Program-made: the position numbers and the translations under genes | NCBI GenBank assembly: GCA_025765615.1 | Contig: JAIVFJ010000023.1 | Span: 62,001 to 126,000 of the forward strand | Length of the DNA stretch: 64,000 bases | Reading direction: 5' to 3' | Source of the DNA: Zopfochytrium polystomum | Taxonomy: Eukaryota > Chytridiomycota > Chytridiomycetes > Chytridiales > Chytridiaceae | The notes under the pieces: generated by a model | Databases searched by the model: none | The model's input: only the letters and a program-made list of their open reading frames with translations | What the model was told of the DNA's origin: nothing | Shown here: piece by piece, positions 42,036-53,725 of the stretch | How positions within the stretch are numbered: position 1 is the first letter of the stretch | Layout of the letters: each line of letters begins with the position of its first letter

Positions 42036-44429
42036 TTAGTTAAAGAGCGAGGAGATGGACACGCACCGAACATAGTATTCACGAGCGTATAAGGTGACCA
42101 GCAAACCGCACCCTATCAAAAGCATCGCCCAGACAAAAATGTTTTCCACCCGAGACTGTCAAAAAAAGTATACGTGACCGGCATACTGTTACTGTACGAA
42201 TTAAACGACGAAGTTAATGCTCACGCGCGATCGACTACGGTTGAGATGCGTAAAAATTAAGCCTGCCAAAAATTAAATTGTAGCCAAGGCACGATAAAGA
42301 ATCTGAGTGCTCACCAGGTCCGCCATACATCAAAAGTAGGAGCTTAGAGCAAAATAGTCAGAATAATTCCCCACTGATTAGAACCGGGCAAGAGTAGGAC
42401 ATACTGGAAAGAAATAGCCGAGGGCGCAGGCCAAGATAAACTCATGGATGATGGCCTTCGCCGACACGGATTATCAATTGCAACATAAGTCAAGCGCACT
42501 GCACCTACCGAAACCTCTATTACGAAGACCGCACCCAGCATTCGAGCATGATGTTGTTTGAAGTTCATAGACTCCAAGCACGCCACAAATTCAAGGTAGG
42601 CGTAGGTAAACAGCCAGTCGTATACGACCCCGTTCCATTTTCTGTAGTATTCCGCGAAGCTATACGAGTTCCACCAATCACTGAATGATGTACGTAAGTT
42701 ATGCAAGGGTGGAATTTCAAAAACATTCCACTACCGGTAGAATTCACGATCGCCAAACTGGAGAAGTTCCGCCCAAAGGTTTAGCCAGCAGTGTAAGAAT
42801 CCAAAAAAACCGAAGACGAAGAGAACCATGCCTTTCCAGAAAAATTAACAGTGCAGTGGAAACGAGTTGATCCTTACTGGGAAACATTGAATTGAAAGTC
42901 ATTAGTAGGAATACTTTCAAATCGTCCTGGTTGCTCTGAAGAGGTACGCGGATGCTTGGAAAGAGGAATCGCTTGAAGAGGATGTAGATGTACAGGATAA
43001 TGAAGGCGCATTCCATGAAGTGAGATATCACGCGCGACCAGCGAACAAAAGGGGTTCGAGGATAAGACGTCCTAAACACGAATGACGAATTACCATCGGG
43101 CAAAGGTGGCGCATCAAACTGTACTTACCGGTACAACAATGTGGGGCAAAATAGGAAATACTAAGCAGTTGAGTAGAAGATTGAGATGAGCGGGGTTGAA
43201 AGCCACAGCGTGCCGCACCAAGTAATGGGTAAACCCGACATCATCCAGCCCAGGCTCGGAAAGGGATCTCTCGACGTCGGTTTTGTGCTTCACGTGCTCT
43301 CTGTAGAAGCTATGCACTTTCATACCGAGGCGAGACTGCTCGCACATAACGATGAACCCGGAGGCGGGAGGAAGTTTGAATCGGAGTGTGAAATATGCAG
43401 CAGAGAGCGCCAGAATGGATTGATAAAGAGCGTAGACGGCGATGCCGGGCGTAGAGCGAAGGAATGTGCGGAGATCTCGACGCTTGAAGTTATAGGCAAG
43501 AAGCGCATACGCGAATAGTGCGGTCCAGACAACGGCAACGATATCCAGGCGCTGGAACGAGTGGAAAAGTAAAGAAAAATCAATAAAGCGGCCGGTTTCG
43601 TAGTAGCTCTGGACGCAAAGGCTGATAAACAGTAGAGGAAGAGTCGCCTGAATTTTACGTTGAAGGAAGAGGTGAAATGATTTGTCGCAGGATCAAATAG
43701 GAATTTTACCACAAATATATTGTAGACGGTAGCAATATCTTGAATTTCAAGCAGTGCGCTAAATCCCAAAGATGTCAGTCCATCCACAGATTGTTGAGAG
43801 TCTAACAAACCTAAGTCGAGATACTCTGTGACGAAAAATTTTTCTGGGGTGAACCGGCCGAGCTGCGGATTTTCCTTTATCCCTGTGTAATCGTGAGACG
43901 CCCGCAGAGTTGGGATTGACCATACGTTAAATGAAAATCCGACACTTGAACTTTAGATCCTTCAGAGATCTCAACACGATTGAGGCATGCGTTGTAGAGG
44001 TGTTGCACTTGACCAGTTATGTTAGATTTCTTCGACAAGGACAGTTTGATCTGTTGAGCAAACCATTTGCCATGACCTGCGCTGTGGATTCTCGAATTTG
44101 AGCAAGGTGCTGAAGCTGGTGGATGACGCAGGTCAAGATGCTCGCATCGACGTGAAACTATCTGCACTGTAAAGAGGCCTCACCTGCTCTTTGAGAGATT
44201 TGTTCAACTCATCATTTTCCGCAACTATTGACTCAATTGGCCTCTGTCCGGGAAACAGGATCGGGTGCCCAGGTGCAGTCGGCGAGAGTTGCGGGGATGG
44301 GGCTTGAGTCTGGCTGCTCATGCTCGTGGCAGGGTCCAAGTTTGTAGCGAGCGGGGCATCGGACGACGACAGGGTTGGCTCCGGCACGCCGGCGGAGTGC
44401 GAATTGGTGGTCCGCTTTCTCACACTCAT
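42036..44429 (-). CDS. Sterol O-acyltransferase-like membrane-bound O-acyltransferase (ACAT/ARE type)
   Basis: Esterifies sterols (ARE/ACAT branch) or diacylglycerol (DGAT1 branch) with acyl-CoA in the ER. The start is at 44429 with a Ser/Thr/Pro-rich cytosolic N-terminus. Exons I could join in frame include 44184-44429, 43926-44140, 43811-43882, 43710-43758 and 43129-43647, then several more to 42036. Signatures: [17 protein letters not shown] (the ACAT EQxRxxMKxHSFxREN motif), [31 protein letters not shown], the catalytic FYRDWWNS...[13 protein letters not shown], and the active-site His in AIIHEFILA. It ends [20 protein letters not shown]. The junction between 43129 and about 43075 does not resolve with a standard site. 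ARE versus DGAT1 is not certain, but the HSFYREH motif favours sterol acyltransferase. Confidence 0.88.
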
Positions 44430-44657
44430 TCTGAACGAGAACTTCTTTTCTTTTTTTTGGTGGACGGTTTTGAAGGGAGAAAAACGGACGGAAGCCGTGA
44501 GGTGGGAGGGCTAGTCACCGCCGGATTTGAAATTGGGAGGAGCTGGTTCCGTCTGCTGCGATCGGCGCTCGCTGCATACCCGTACCTCAAGAAGCTATAG
44601 CCCATCGCCAAATCGATAGGGTCTCTGTGTTTCGGAGATCTTCCGAGCGGTCGCCGG
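44430..44657. promoter_or_regulatory. Shared divergent promoter region
   Basis: Only 228 bp separate the start codons of the acyltransferase (-) and the SH3 membrane protein (+). Both promoters must lie here or inside the neighbouring 5' ends. No clear TATA box was seen. Confidence 0.5.
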
Positions 44658-46801
44658 ATGTCGGACCCCGTTCCCACAGGGAAGAACAAGGCAGGAGCAA
44701 ATGTCCTGCGGGCCACCTTCGTGATATCTCTGGTTTGTTGCACTGCATGCCTTCGCGCTCCTAACTCGCATTTCAGGTATGCGGCGGGGCGATCGTTTTG
44801 CTGTTGGCATCCGACGGTGCCCTTGCAGGCCCTTCTCTCCATGCATGTCTTCTTGTTGCGTGCGTCATCTTCGGTGTCGCCGGTTTGCACACTAAATCCA
44901 CAATCGGAGCAAGGAACAGTCTCCTCTACACTGTGAGATAATCTGCCACGATTAACCTTCACTGACCTATTCTTCGCAGCATGTCGGCATCGGAGCGCTC
45001 TGGATTGCTGTTTCGTTTGTTTTTATTATGTTCATATTGAACCTCTACGTGCCCTCTGCTCTGGTAGATCGAAAAACCTGGGTCGGTCACTCAATCGATG
45101 TATACTATAATGGCGTGCAAGCAGAAGAATCAACTAATGTTACGAATGTTGCAACTACAAGTATGAGCTCTTCTCTTTCGAAGACTACAGCATCCTCCCC
45201 GGCGACTTCGTTTTTCTTCGGAGCGACCGCAACGACTTCGAGTTCGGCTGTGTCCGCTTTCCAATCCAACCTGTCCGAGACGCAGCAAGATGCCCCCTCT
45301 GCAACAATCACCACCGATCCTACACCAGCTCCGACCACAGCAAGCACTGACGATCCATCCAATACGGAAACTGCTACACCAGAAAGTTTGCAAGCACAGG
45401 ATGGAAGTCGAATGCAGAGACGGGATGATTGGAGTTCAACCCATACCGAAACCCCTTTCCTCTTGAAAGCTCTTCCTCCCCTGCTGGGTATAAACATGCT
45501 GAGTCTGGTAAATTAACTCTTACGTTGTAAATGGGCCTGTTTGACATTCTTCTCTTTGCTCCTCAGGCATGTGGCATTGCGGTTGTCATCTTCTCTCCTC
45601 TGTTCCCAAAGGTTAGCCAGGGATTAAGCGGCTTTCAGGCTGAGCAGAACAAAGGGAAAAGTGCATTGCATCGCACTTACGCACAGTTCCAAGACGGACC
45701 GACAAGCCCCACAGCATCTGATCCTCGTGATACTGCTGTCAATCCTGAGAGATCGAATGTGGGCACTGGTTACCCCACAGAATCAAGGAATCATCCCCCC
45801 TATGATCCGGATCAGGGAGCTTTCGCCGCTAGTCGCCAGGACTACTTTTTTGGTGTAAACACATACCGCCACAACCAGAACGCCTCCAATGGACTGAATT
45901 TGGACACCAGTCGTCATCCGAGTGTGTACAGCACGAATCGCCAGTCAGTTGGAAACTTCGAATTACATTCCCACCCAATGAATGGTAGCCGTGCGCACAA
46001 TCTCGTTTCAGCCACTGGTCAACCTCAAATTCTGCCACCCCCAAATGGGAACTTCCCTGCAACAGATGGATTCAACCGGAACAGATTTTCCGATTCTTTT
46101 CAATACCAGAATGCTCGTTACATCAATGCAGCAGAGTCAAACGGGTTAGTTGACCACGGATTAGGTGCCAACGCTGGAGAAGGCTATAGCTTCAATCAAC
46201 CTGCGCACGGGTTGCAAAAGAGTGCAATCGCAGAGGTTTGGAAGAAGCCATATACGAATGGTGTCGGCTCACCGCCATCAGCCGCACCTCTCGACTCTTC
46301 TCTAGACAATACTGTGCTCCATTTCACTGGCCCACAAGACCCAACCTCCCTGGGTGTCGCAGAAGCCCCAATAAAGGAAACGAAAGTTCGCTGTCGGAAT
46401 TGCAGGGAGAAGATGCTTCTGTCGCAGTCTTACACCCATGTGTGCGAGAAAAGTGAAAAGCGCCAGCAAGGTGGCGGAAGTGACTCCGGCCATGATGCTT
46501 TAGTCCACCAAGGAACCCCTATGGCGGGAAAGAGGATGAAAGTCCTTCGTCGGTACAACCCCAAATTGAAGGACGAGCTATACATGGAGGGTGGCGACTA
46601 CGTGGACATTGAGGACGTGTTTGAGGACGGATGGGGAGTCGGTGTGAATGGTGAGTAACCGCAGGTTGCCAGTTGTGAGATTAACCAGTTTTTCCAGCTA
46701 CAACGGGAGATTTCGGAGCCTTTCCCTTGTCCTGTCTCGTGGTGAGTGACGAAGGTCCTTTGAGAGGTCGTGTTCAGTCTATGTACGGCAAGCAAGTTTG
46801 A
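44658..46801 (+). CDS. Multi-pass membrane protein with C-terminal SH3 domain
   Basis: Exons 44658-44732, 44777-44932, 44980-45507, 45567-46650, 46698-46801 join to 648 residues with no leftover bases. The N-terminal 110 residues carry about three hydrophobic segments (IVLLLASDGALAGPS, VAGLHTKSTIG, ALWIAVSFVFIMFIL). A Ser/Thr-rich probably extracytoplasmic stretch with NxT/S sites follows, then another membrane segment (ACGIAVVIFSPLF). A long polar linker contains a CxxC pair (RCRNCREKM). The C-terminal SH3 domain reads KVLRRYNPKLKDELYMEGGD...DGWGVG...GAFPLSCLV. Membrane plus SH3 resembles the layout of fungal Sho1-type osmosensors, but order and length differ and no orthology is claimed. Confidence 0.8.
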
Positions 46802-46931
46802 CGATAGAGGGAAAAGCTGTAGAGTTTATTTTTTATCCATATTTCTTTTTCTTTCCGAAAGATACACGACGCGTCCGGCGACGCGTAATTCTTCGAATTG
46901 AATACATTTCTGGGAGTCAAAGTTTTGCCTA

Positions 46932-49900
46932 ATGCTGGAACCTCCTAGGACCGTCCGTCGAGGTCCTAGGCTTGTGGATCCCAAGGAGTCGCAGGAGGGC
47001 AGCTTCGAGTCGGACGGTGCAACGGCAATTTCAACTATCCATGAACGAGCCCTGTTGGGTGAATACGCGGCCGGGCCCACACGTGCGCAGTTACCGCTGG
47101 AAAGCGATGGAATCATCTCGACGATTGAAGAGTTCCGCTTCACCATGAACTTGGACGCGTTGAGATCGAAGGACAATCGATTAGTTAAGGAGAACAATAT
47201 CTCTTCGGCGACGGATGGCAGAGTGGAGGATCTATTCAGTCATATTATCACCATCAAGCGGGAAAGCGGGCGCAGAAGCAGCCTGACCGGAATCGTCCCT
47301 GGTTCTCTGCTCAGAAACATGAACGCACGGTGTCCATCAAACAGTCTCATGAGTATAACCAAAAAATTGTCTCAATGCCGTCTTCAAGATGAGCTGTTCC
47401 CCAGCATCGAGGAAAAGCTCGAACTGACGCGCGAGTTGATCGGGTCAATCGATGACGACAAGGTTGCCAGACGCACCTCACTGAGGGGGTCGCACAGAAG
47501 GAAAAATAGCAGTTCTGACGCAGGAAATAATTTAGATGATGCAGCGAAACAAACAACAAAAGTCGTGGCGGAGTCTTCGGAACCGCCAACAAATCCCTCA
47601 AGCGAGAATGATCAACCAAGTCCCGAACATCACGACGACTTAGGTCATGAAGATAACTCCTCCGGCAGTGTGTCAGCGCACTCATCTTGGGACGAAGACC
47701 TGAATCACCACAATGTAGCTGCTCGAGACCATTCACGTTCGAGATTGGGTCATGCCGATTTGGAATGTAAAACCCCAGACGACGGCGGTTACAGCTCCGG
47801 GCATGATCTGGCACCTGGGCTTGAGAAAAGGAAGCTTGCGAGTGAAAGAGCACCTGGACTGTCGGCTCCGGGCTTTGTCGGACTTTTGAAAACCATGAAC
47901 TCGCAGTTCCACAAAACTGGCCCTGGGCGACCAAAGTCTGCTCCTCACAGTTCAAGCAAACCTCTGTCGATAATTATAAGCGCGATCAGGCAGGAACCTG
48001 AGTTGGACGACGGCGCTGACGTAAACACTAGCATCAGCGAGGACGAAGATGAACAACAGGCTCCGTCATATCAAAGGCATCCGCCGGCGAAAAAAGACTT
48101 CAGTTTGCACCGCCTTTTCCATACAAGCGAAGTAGATTCTTCTTATATGCGCCGTCATCATTTTCGGGCAGGACTGTCGCCAAACTCAAGTCAATCCACC
48201 GGTAACGCACAAACTACTTCCACCACAACTGGTCAACAAAATGATGGTGAGCAGGCTCACTCCCGAGGGTTCTCAAAACTGTTTTCCCACTCAAAGAGTC
48301 GACCAAGCAGTCGGAATCTCGATGATGGAAGCTTAGTGTCATTCTACTATTCATCCGGATTAGGAGGATCAGGAGGGAGTCCCGAACCCGAATCTGGAAA
48401 CACCGGATCCTATCTCCTTTCTCATTCAACAGAGGACCAATCTCAAGGACATCCATCACCGGCGCGACCACGTAATCCCGCCAGTAATTCAAATCCTAGT
48501 GGGACGCCTCATGCCCACGGTCAAAGTCTCTTCGGTCAGCTTAACCCTCTGCCCAACGCACCTCTCTTTCAAGTGGATGCTGGCAATGATCCCACCCACC
48601 AGCACAGCAGTGGAGGACTCTTTGGTGGGCTGCTCATGCCACGAACCCGTCCGGGCTCCAAAACCCCAAACTGGCACACTGGGAGTATCACAAGCGACTC
48701 TCCGGACGGAGACTCCAGCGGCCCATGGGGGGAACATGTTGGTGGAAACAATAAGCTGAGGGATCTGCTTGGTAGCAACCACAGACATAAACGCTCGCAA
48801 TCCGCCTCCGCCACCAGTCCCTCAGGCCTGCCAACAAGTGGAGGAAGCGCTGTTCATGGATCTCAAGACGCGCTGTCCGGAATTCGGCGCTCAGTATCAG
48901 ACATGTCAATGTCTGACAAATACGGAAAAGTGGACGAGGTTCTTGGCAAGGGTGCGAATGCTGTCGTCCGCCTGGTAAGGATGGCGTTCGCCGGAGCAAT
49001 TTCGAGAGTACTTTAACAAATCGCCCTGTCCAAGGCTCACAAGCATGATAGTTATCATAACTCCGATACCCTGTATGCAATCAAAGTGAGGCATGCTGTC
49101 ATTTTTGCCATGCCGAAACTCAAGTAGATCCTTAAAAGGAGTTCCGGAAAAAGCGACGCAACGAAACTCACAAAGAATACGTCAAAAAGGTCATTGCTGA
49201 GTTCTGTATCAGCTCCAGTATGCACCATGAAAATGTCATAAGAACCGTAGACTTGCTTCAAGATCACGTAAGGGCCAATTTCGCTCATAAACTTAACTAA
49301 TTTGATTGTACTAAGCGGGATCGTTGGTGCCAAGTTATGGAGTACATGTCTGGCGGTGACTTGTACGCACGAATAAGCTCCCCTGTTGCACTTTCTTTCG
49401 AGGAGAAAACTTGCTACTTCAAGCAGCTACTTTCTGGGGTCGATTATCTCCATTCAATGGGTGTTGCGCATCGGTAGGAAGAAATTTGTGTTTTGACGAA
49501 CGTTGAGACCGACTTGACTATTGCCAGAGATTTAAAGCCCGAGAATCTCCTTCTCGATGAGCACTACCGAATACTAAAGATAACAGACTTCGGTAAGCTC
49601 CTACCGTAAATCTGGTTGCTTTTTCTTACCAGTCGGGTTCTTCCACGGCAATCAACGAAGGTGTCTCGGAAGTGTTCCGTACTTGCTTCGAGAGTCGCTC
49701 TCGCAAGGCAAAGGGTGTCTGCGGCTCGGAGCCATACATCGCTCCGGAAGAGTGGTGTGAAGACGCCGAGTACGACTCGACGAAAGTTGATGTATGGGCT
49801 TGCGGTAACACAATGTTCACAGGGCTTCATCATCTACTTGACATACTCTTTCAATTCGCCGTGCAGGAATCATCTACTACGCGCTTCTTTGCAACTCGAT

Positions 49901-50195
49901 TCCTTGGCGCATTGCAAAATTCGAAGATTTGCACTATCGTGACTACGTAAATCGCCGGAATCCAGACATGGCGGTGGGGTATATTCCTTTTGACCGGCTG
50001 CTGCCAGATCCTCGGCGAATCTTGTACCGCTTGCTTGAGCCGATTCCATCGGCGAGGTGGACGACCAAAGATGCCCTGGAAGATTTGTGGCTCGCTTTCG
50101 CCGAGCAATGCCACTCCATGGCTGATGGGGAGCGACAGGATGCCGAGGGTCCCAAGTGGCCCGCGGTCACCCACTCGCACGCCCCACACGCATAA
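46932..50195 (+). CDS. HAL4/HAL5-type serine/threonine protein kinase
   Basis: Fungal-specific kinase family (Hal4/Sat4, Hal5, Npr1) that regulates plasma-membrane transporters, notably potassium and nutrient uptake; that role is known for the family and inferred here. Exons 46932-48974, 49035-49085, 49139-49267, 49316-49473, 49528-49592, 49661-49804, 49867-50195 give exactly 972 residues. The first ~650 residues are Ser/Pro-rich and likely disordered. The kinase domain starts YGKVDEVLGKGANAVVRL, with YAIKEFRKKRRNETHKEYV (ATP Lys and the family-specific NE/REYVKKVxxEF segment), HRDLKPENLLL, DFG, and CGSEPYIAPEEW. The DFG glycine codon is split by the intron 49593-49660. It ends shortly after the kinase C-lobe. 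Confidence 0.92.
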
Positions 50196-51793
50196 AAGAA
50201 TATAACACAAAAGACGTTACACCCCCAACCCAAGCAAAGATTGGAGGAGGATTTGGTGTGCAGGCTGGTTCTGACAATGTTCGGAAAAAGATTCCTCGAA
50301 TGCTCAGTCCTTGCAGGCTGTGTGCAATCCCGTCCCGCACGGTTCCACAGGCTTTGCAACTAGAGGATGGTGGGAGCATGATTCATTTCCTGTTCCAATG
50401 CTGGCGAATCCTCCGCATTCGCCCACTGTCAGTCACAGGCACGCTCAGACACACACGCACGCACCACGCGCCCACCGCACACACACCCCACGCAGTGACA
50501 CACAACACACACACACTCTCCCTCTCCAACTTTCTCTCTTTCGAAGATCCGACCTCGAGGTGCCCCTCCGGCGCTGCGCCCCCGCCCCCACCAAACAGAC
50601 GGGCCACATGTGATCGGAGTGCTGCTCACACCGTGGACACCGACGATACAATGCAGTACTAGTGAGCGGTCGCTGGCAGCGAGAAGGGCGACATGCCCAC
50701 AGTTCGCAGTCGCCAGCAGCCCTGCGCGAGCGCTTCCTTTGCTGCTCTGGCGTCCACTGCCTTGGGACGCTCGGTCTCCCCACCACCAATCCACTCAACC
50801 CCTCTGAGTTGCCTTGGCCTTCCTCGAGGGTGTGGACCCTTTCGTGCTGGACCCTGTTCTGGCTCAATCGATCCAATGACCTTGGTCATGTGCTGGAGGC
50901 CTTGGCTGGAGACAACGAGAAAGAGAGAGCGAGAGAGAGAGAGACAAAGATACAGGCAGAGGTAGAGAAGTACTTTAAAAGCGGCATGAGTGGATGCCCT
51001 TCTTGGTCCGCCTCCCCCAACCTCCAATCTTGACCAACGCAGATGCCGATTCTGGAGAGAACTTGACCGCTTTTCGTCGTGATGCATCCACCGCCCTGAG
51101 TCTCGCTTACCAATAAGCCCAATGCGCGCTGAGCCTGGGCCCAAACCTCCCCCCAGAAGCACGGTCTCCTGAGCGAGCCTTATAGAGAAATACCATGAAC
51201 GCCGCTGGTGGGTCAACGAGCGGCTGTGTCGCTAATCACTCGGCACCCTCATCTTACCTTTTCAATTCAACAGCCAGGCTGCAAACACGCTCCAGACATC
51301 AGACGCACATCCACTGGTCTACATGACTGTGGCTGCTTTCAGTTCTCCGTCCACGCCATTCTCTTTGTGACCACACCGTCGTCGACAACCGCAAACGATT
51401 TGGGATGGTGTAATACTCGCTGTACTTTTCTGAAGGGTAATTCGTCGACCCTTCTCCCCTGTATCATTTCAACAAGTCTAACTGCTGACTCGCTCTGCGC
51501 CGCTGTCCCAGTGACACCCTCGCTGATTCTTTCATTTCTCTGCAAGACCGACCCCTTTCCCCCGAGAGCATTCAAATCACTAACGGCCTGCCCCCTCGGC
51601 ATTCTTTTCACTATTAAACCAGCGCAATCTCCAAGCGGAGGCAGAGGTGGATTTCTCCCACATGCGGACAACTCCTGTGGCTGAAGTACTTTTCCGAGAA
51701 CGTCGCCGCGATTAAGGTTCGGGGTGGGTGGTGGAGACGGCGGAGAAGAAGGGGACACGTCTCGGCAATAGTAATAGCGAGGGCGGGGTGCAG
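50196..51793. other. Region without a recognised gene
   Basis: Includes CA-rich simple sequence (50450-50520) and a short GA run (50920-50942). Long overlapping open frames exist on both strands at 51208-51863 but neither shows family motifs or a supported splice structure. The left part is probably the kinase 3' UTR. Confidence 0.4.
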
Positions 51794-52226
51794 TTACCAT
51801 CCTGGGGCGGTGAGGAGGTCTGTGGCGAGGGAAGCGGCAGCGAGCAGTCAAAGTCGCTGGCATTCAATAAACGTTCCAATCAAAGTAATGCTGCCTACCT
51901 TCGTTGAATGTACTGAGAGTGGTATTGCTGTCGTGTGGAAAAGGGCGCAACAATTTGGGATCTAATCCAACCATGAGGTTCCTCCCAGTATCGGACCACC
52001 TGTGTACGAAGATTGCCCCATCATTTTGGCTGATTGGGGGCATCCTTTTTCGCATGATTGGCAGTGGGTGACGATTTCTAACTTCCTGGTATCACCCGAC
52101 AAGGTTCGGGCCACGGACAAAATCAACCTTGATTTTCGAAGATTGCTGCAATCTTCCAGTGGGTTGGGGGTGTAGCTTATTTTTTGTTTTGGACGCCGTT
52201 GAGTGATTCCGAAGTTTCCGCTGCAT
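51794..52226 (-). CDS. Small hypothetical basic protein (103 residues), three exons
   Basis: Not recognised. Reading ATG 52224-52226 downward: exon 1 52128-52226, exon 2 51899-52085, exon 3 51794-51819. The three add to 312 nt (104 codons with stop). The 42-nt first intron contains an in-frame stop if read through, which supports splicing. The N-terminus is basic and rich in Ser, Lys and Asn (MQRKLRNHSTASKTKNKLHP), compatible with a mitochondrial presequence. The central part (IFVHRWSDTGRNLMVGLDPK) looks like folded protein. A mitochondrial ribosomal or assembly protein is a guess from size and charge only. Confidence 0.4.
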
Positions 52227-53725
52227 GGTGGGCGGTCTCCCGGATCGCGGCGAGGTTGGCATACGCCGCCCCGGCAGGGTGGATGTAAGACCGCCGTGGT
52301 TGCCGCCGCCGTCGCTTCGGGCTGCGTCTTCGACTTACAGTGGCTCACAAAATTGGGTCAATGTTTTGAACGTTGTGCTGCCGAGTGCTCACACATGCAT
52401 AAGATCATCATAAAATTTGAGAAATTCAGCAAATGTTGCCTTGCAGTAGACTAAACTGCTCACAATTTCATTCTTCCAGCTTTTGAATGCGCAAGAAAGA
52501 GGCAAAGGAAGTGTGCTGCCCCAATTTTGTGGGTGTCCAACGAAATTTTTTATTCAGTATGTTGTGTGAACCCTGCTATAATAGGGGACAGCTGGGTAGC
52601 CCCATGTAGAGCAGCAACTGGATATGCAGCACCCCATTAAAAAACAAACCATTATCGAAACACACATCTCAAACCTACAATACTTTGGTAATTAATCTGC
52701 GACATCAGCAACACATCAGACACACGCAAACGACACTCCAGTCACCACTTTGACACATCACACGTGCAGTTATTACCAGCGACTACGACATTTGAGTTAT
52801 ACATCGTCAGAGGCTCAATACGTTTTCTTACCTACGCCCAGGAGCGAACTCAAACAGTTTTGCTGAAGCTGACTGAGAGGGTTCCAACATGCATCGCCTG
52901 CCTGTCTCCACCATGGACTTATCCCATTCATGGCCCACGCGGGCCGGGACAGGCGCTCCTCGCCTGTCTGCAAACTTTGTAGACAAACTGCCTCACCTCC
53001 AGAGTTTCCTCTGGTGGGGGCTTGTAGCAATTCAGCAATCTGAGCTTATCCTATCCTTAACTGCGTAAACTAGGATGATTTGCTATTAACTGGTGTGGTT
53101 AGAATATAGTAAAGATATAGATAACAAACTGCTTTTTCTGCGTCTTACAGTTAAGGTGTTCTCCTAATTAACGGTTAGACCGTGCTATCAATAATGCTGT
53201 TTTGGTATTTGCAGTTAAGGTGAAGTTATGGTTAAGCTGTTGCTGCTTTGGTTAGGTTATGTTTAAGGATGGTTTATGTTTAAGGATGGTCAGGATAAAG
53301 TGCGGTTTCGATTAAGCTGTTCCTAGCCGCCGATCCTTGCCCCATTTTGTGTCCCTCTTTTGAGACAGTGCCCCCTCTGTGGCGCTACTTCCTGCGCATT
53401 GCCGCGGTCCCCCACCTGTCCCGACCCGTCGTCTCAGTCGTCGACCGCTAAAGCTAAGTCAACGCTGCTTGTAGAGAAATCAGCCCCACTAGCAGAGCAA
53501 TCTCTGGGTGTAGGGTATCAATAGACTGTCGAGGAGCAAGGAGCTCCCTGGAGCTGTCCTCTCCGCGTTTTCACCCCCGTGCACAAAAAAAAAAAAACGA
53601 ACTGATTGAAATGGGCAGGGGGCGCCGGCAACGCCCGGAGGGCTTCTAGGTCTGGGTTGGCCGTGGGCACTTTCTCTCCCCTTTTCTTTTTTTCCTTTTT
53701 ATATTTTGTTAATATTGGAGTGGAT
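52227..53725. other. Intergenic region upstream of MCU
   Basis: No gene seen. At 53150-53300 there are several GGTTAAGGT/GTTTAAGGATGG words including a 17-bp unit (TTTATGTTTAAGGATGG) repeated in tandem near 53260-53295. A run of 13 A lies at 53585-53597. The rest is AT-rich unique sequence. Confidence 0.4.

Noticed and set aside
42565..44167. Treating the acyltransferase as a pseudogene because the track is broken into many frames
   Set aside because: Most breaks coincide with GT-AG introns that restore conserved ACAT motifs; only one junction is unresolved.
44426..44962. 178-codon minus-strand frame upstream of the acyltransferase
   Set aside because: Overlaps the shared promoter and exons 1-2 of the SH3 membrane protein, which have exact splice and frame support.
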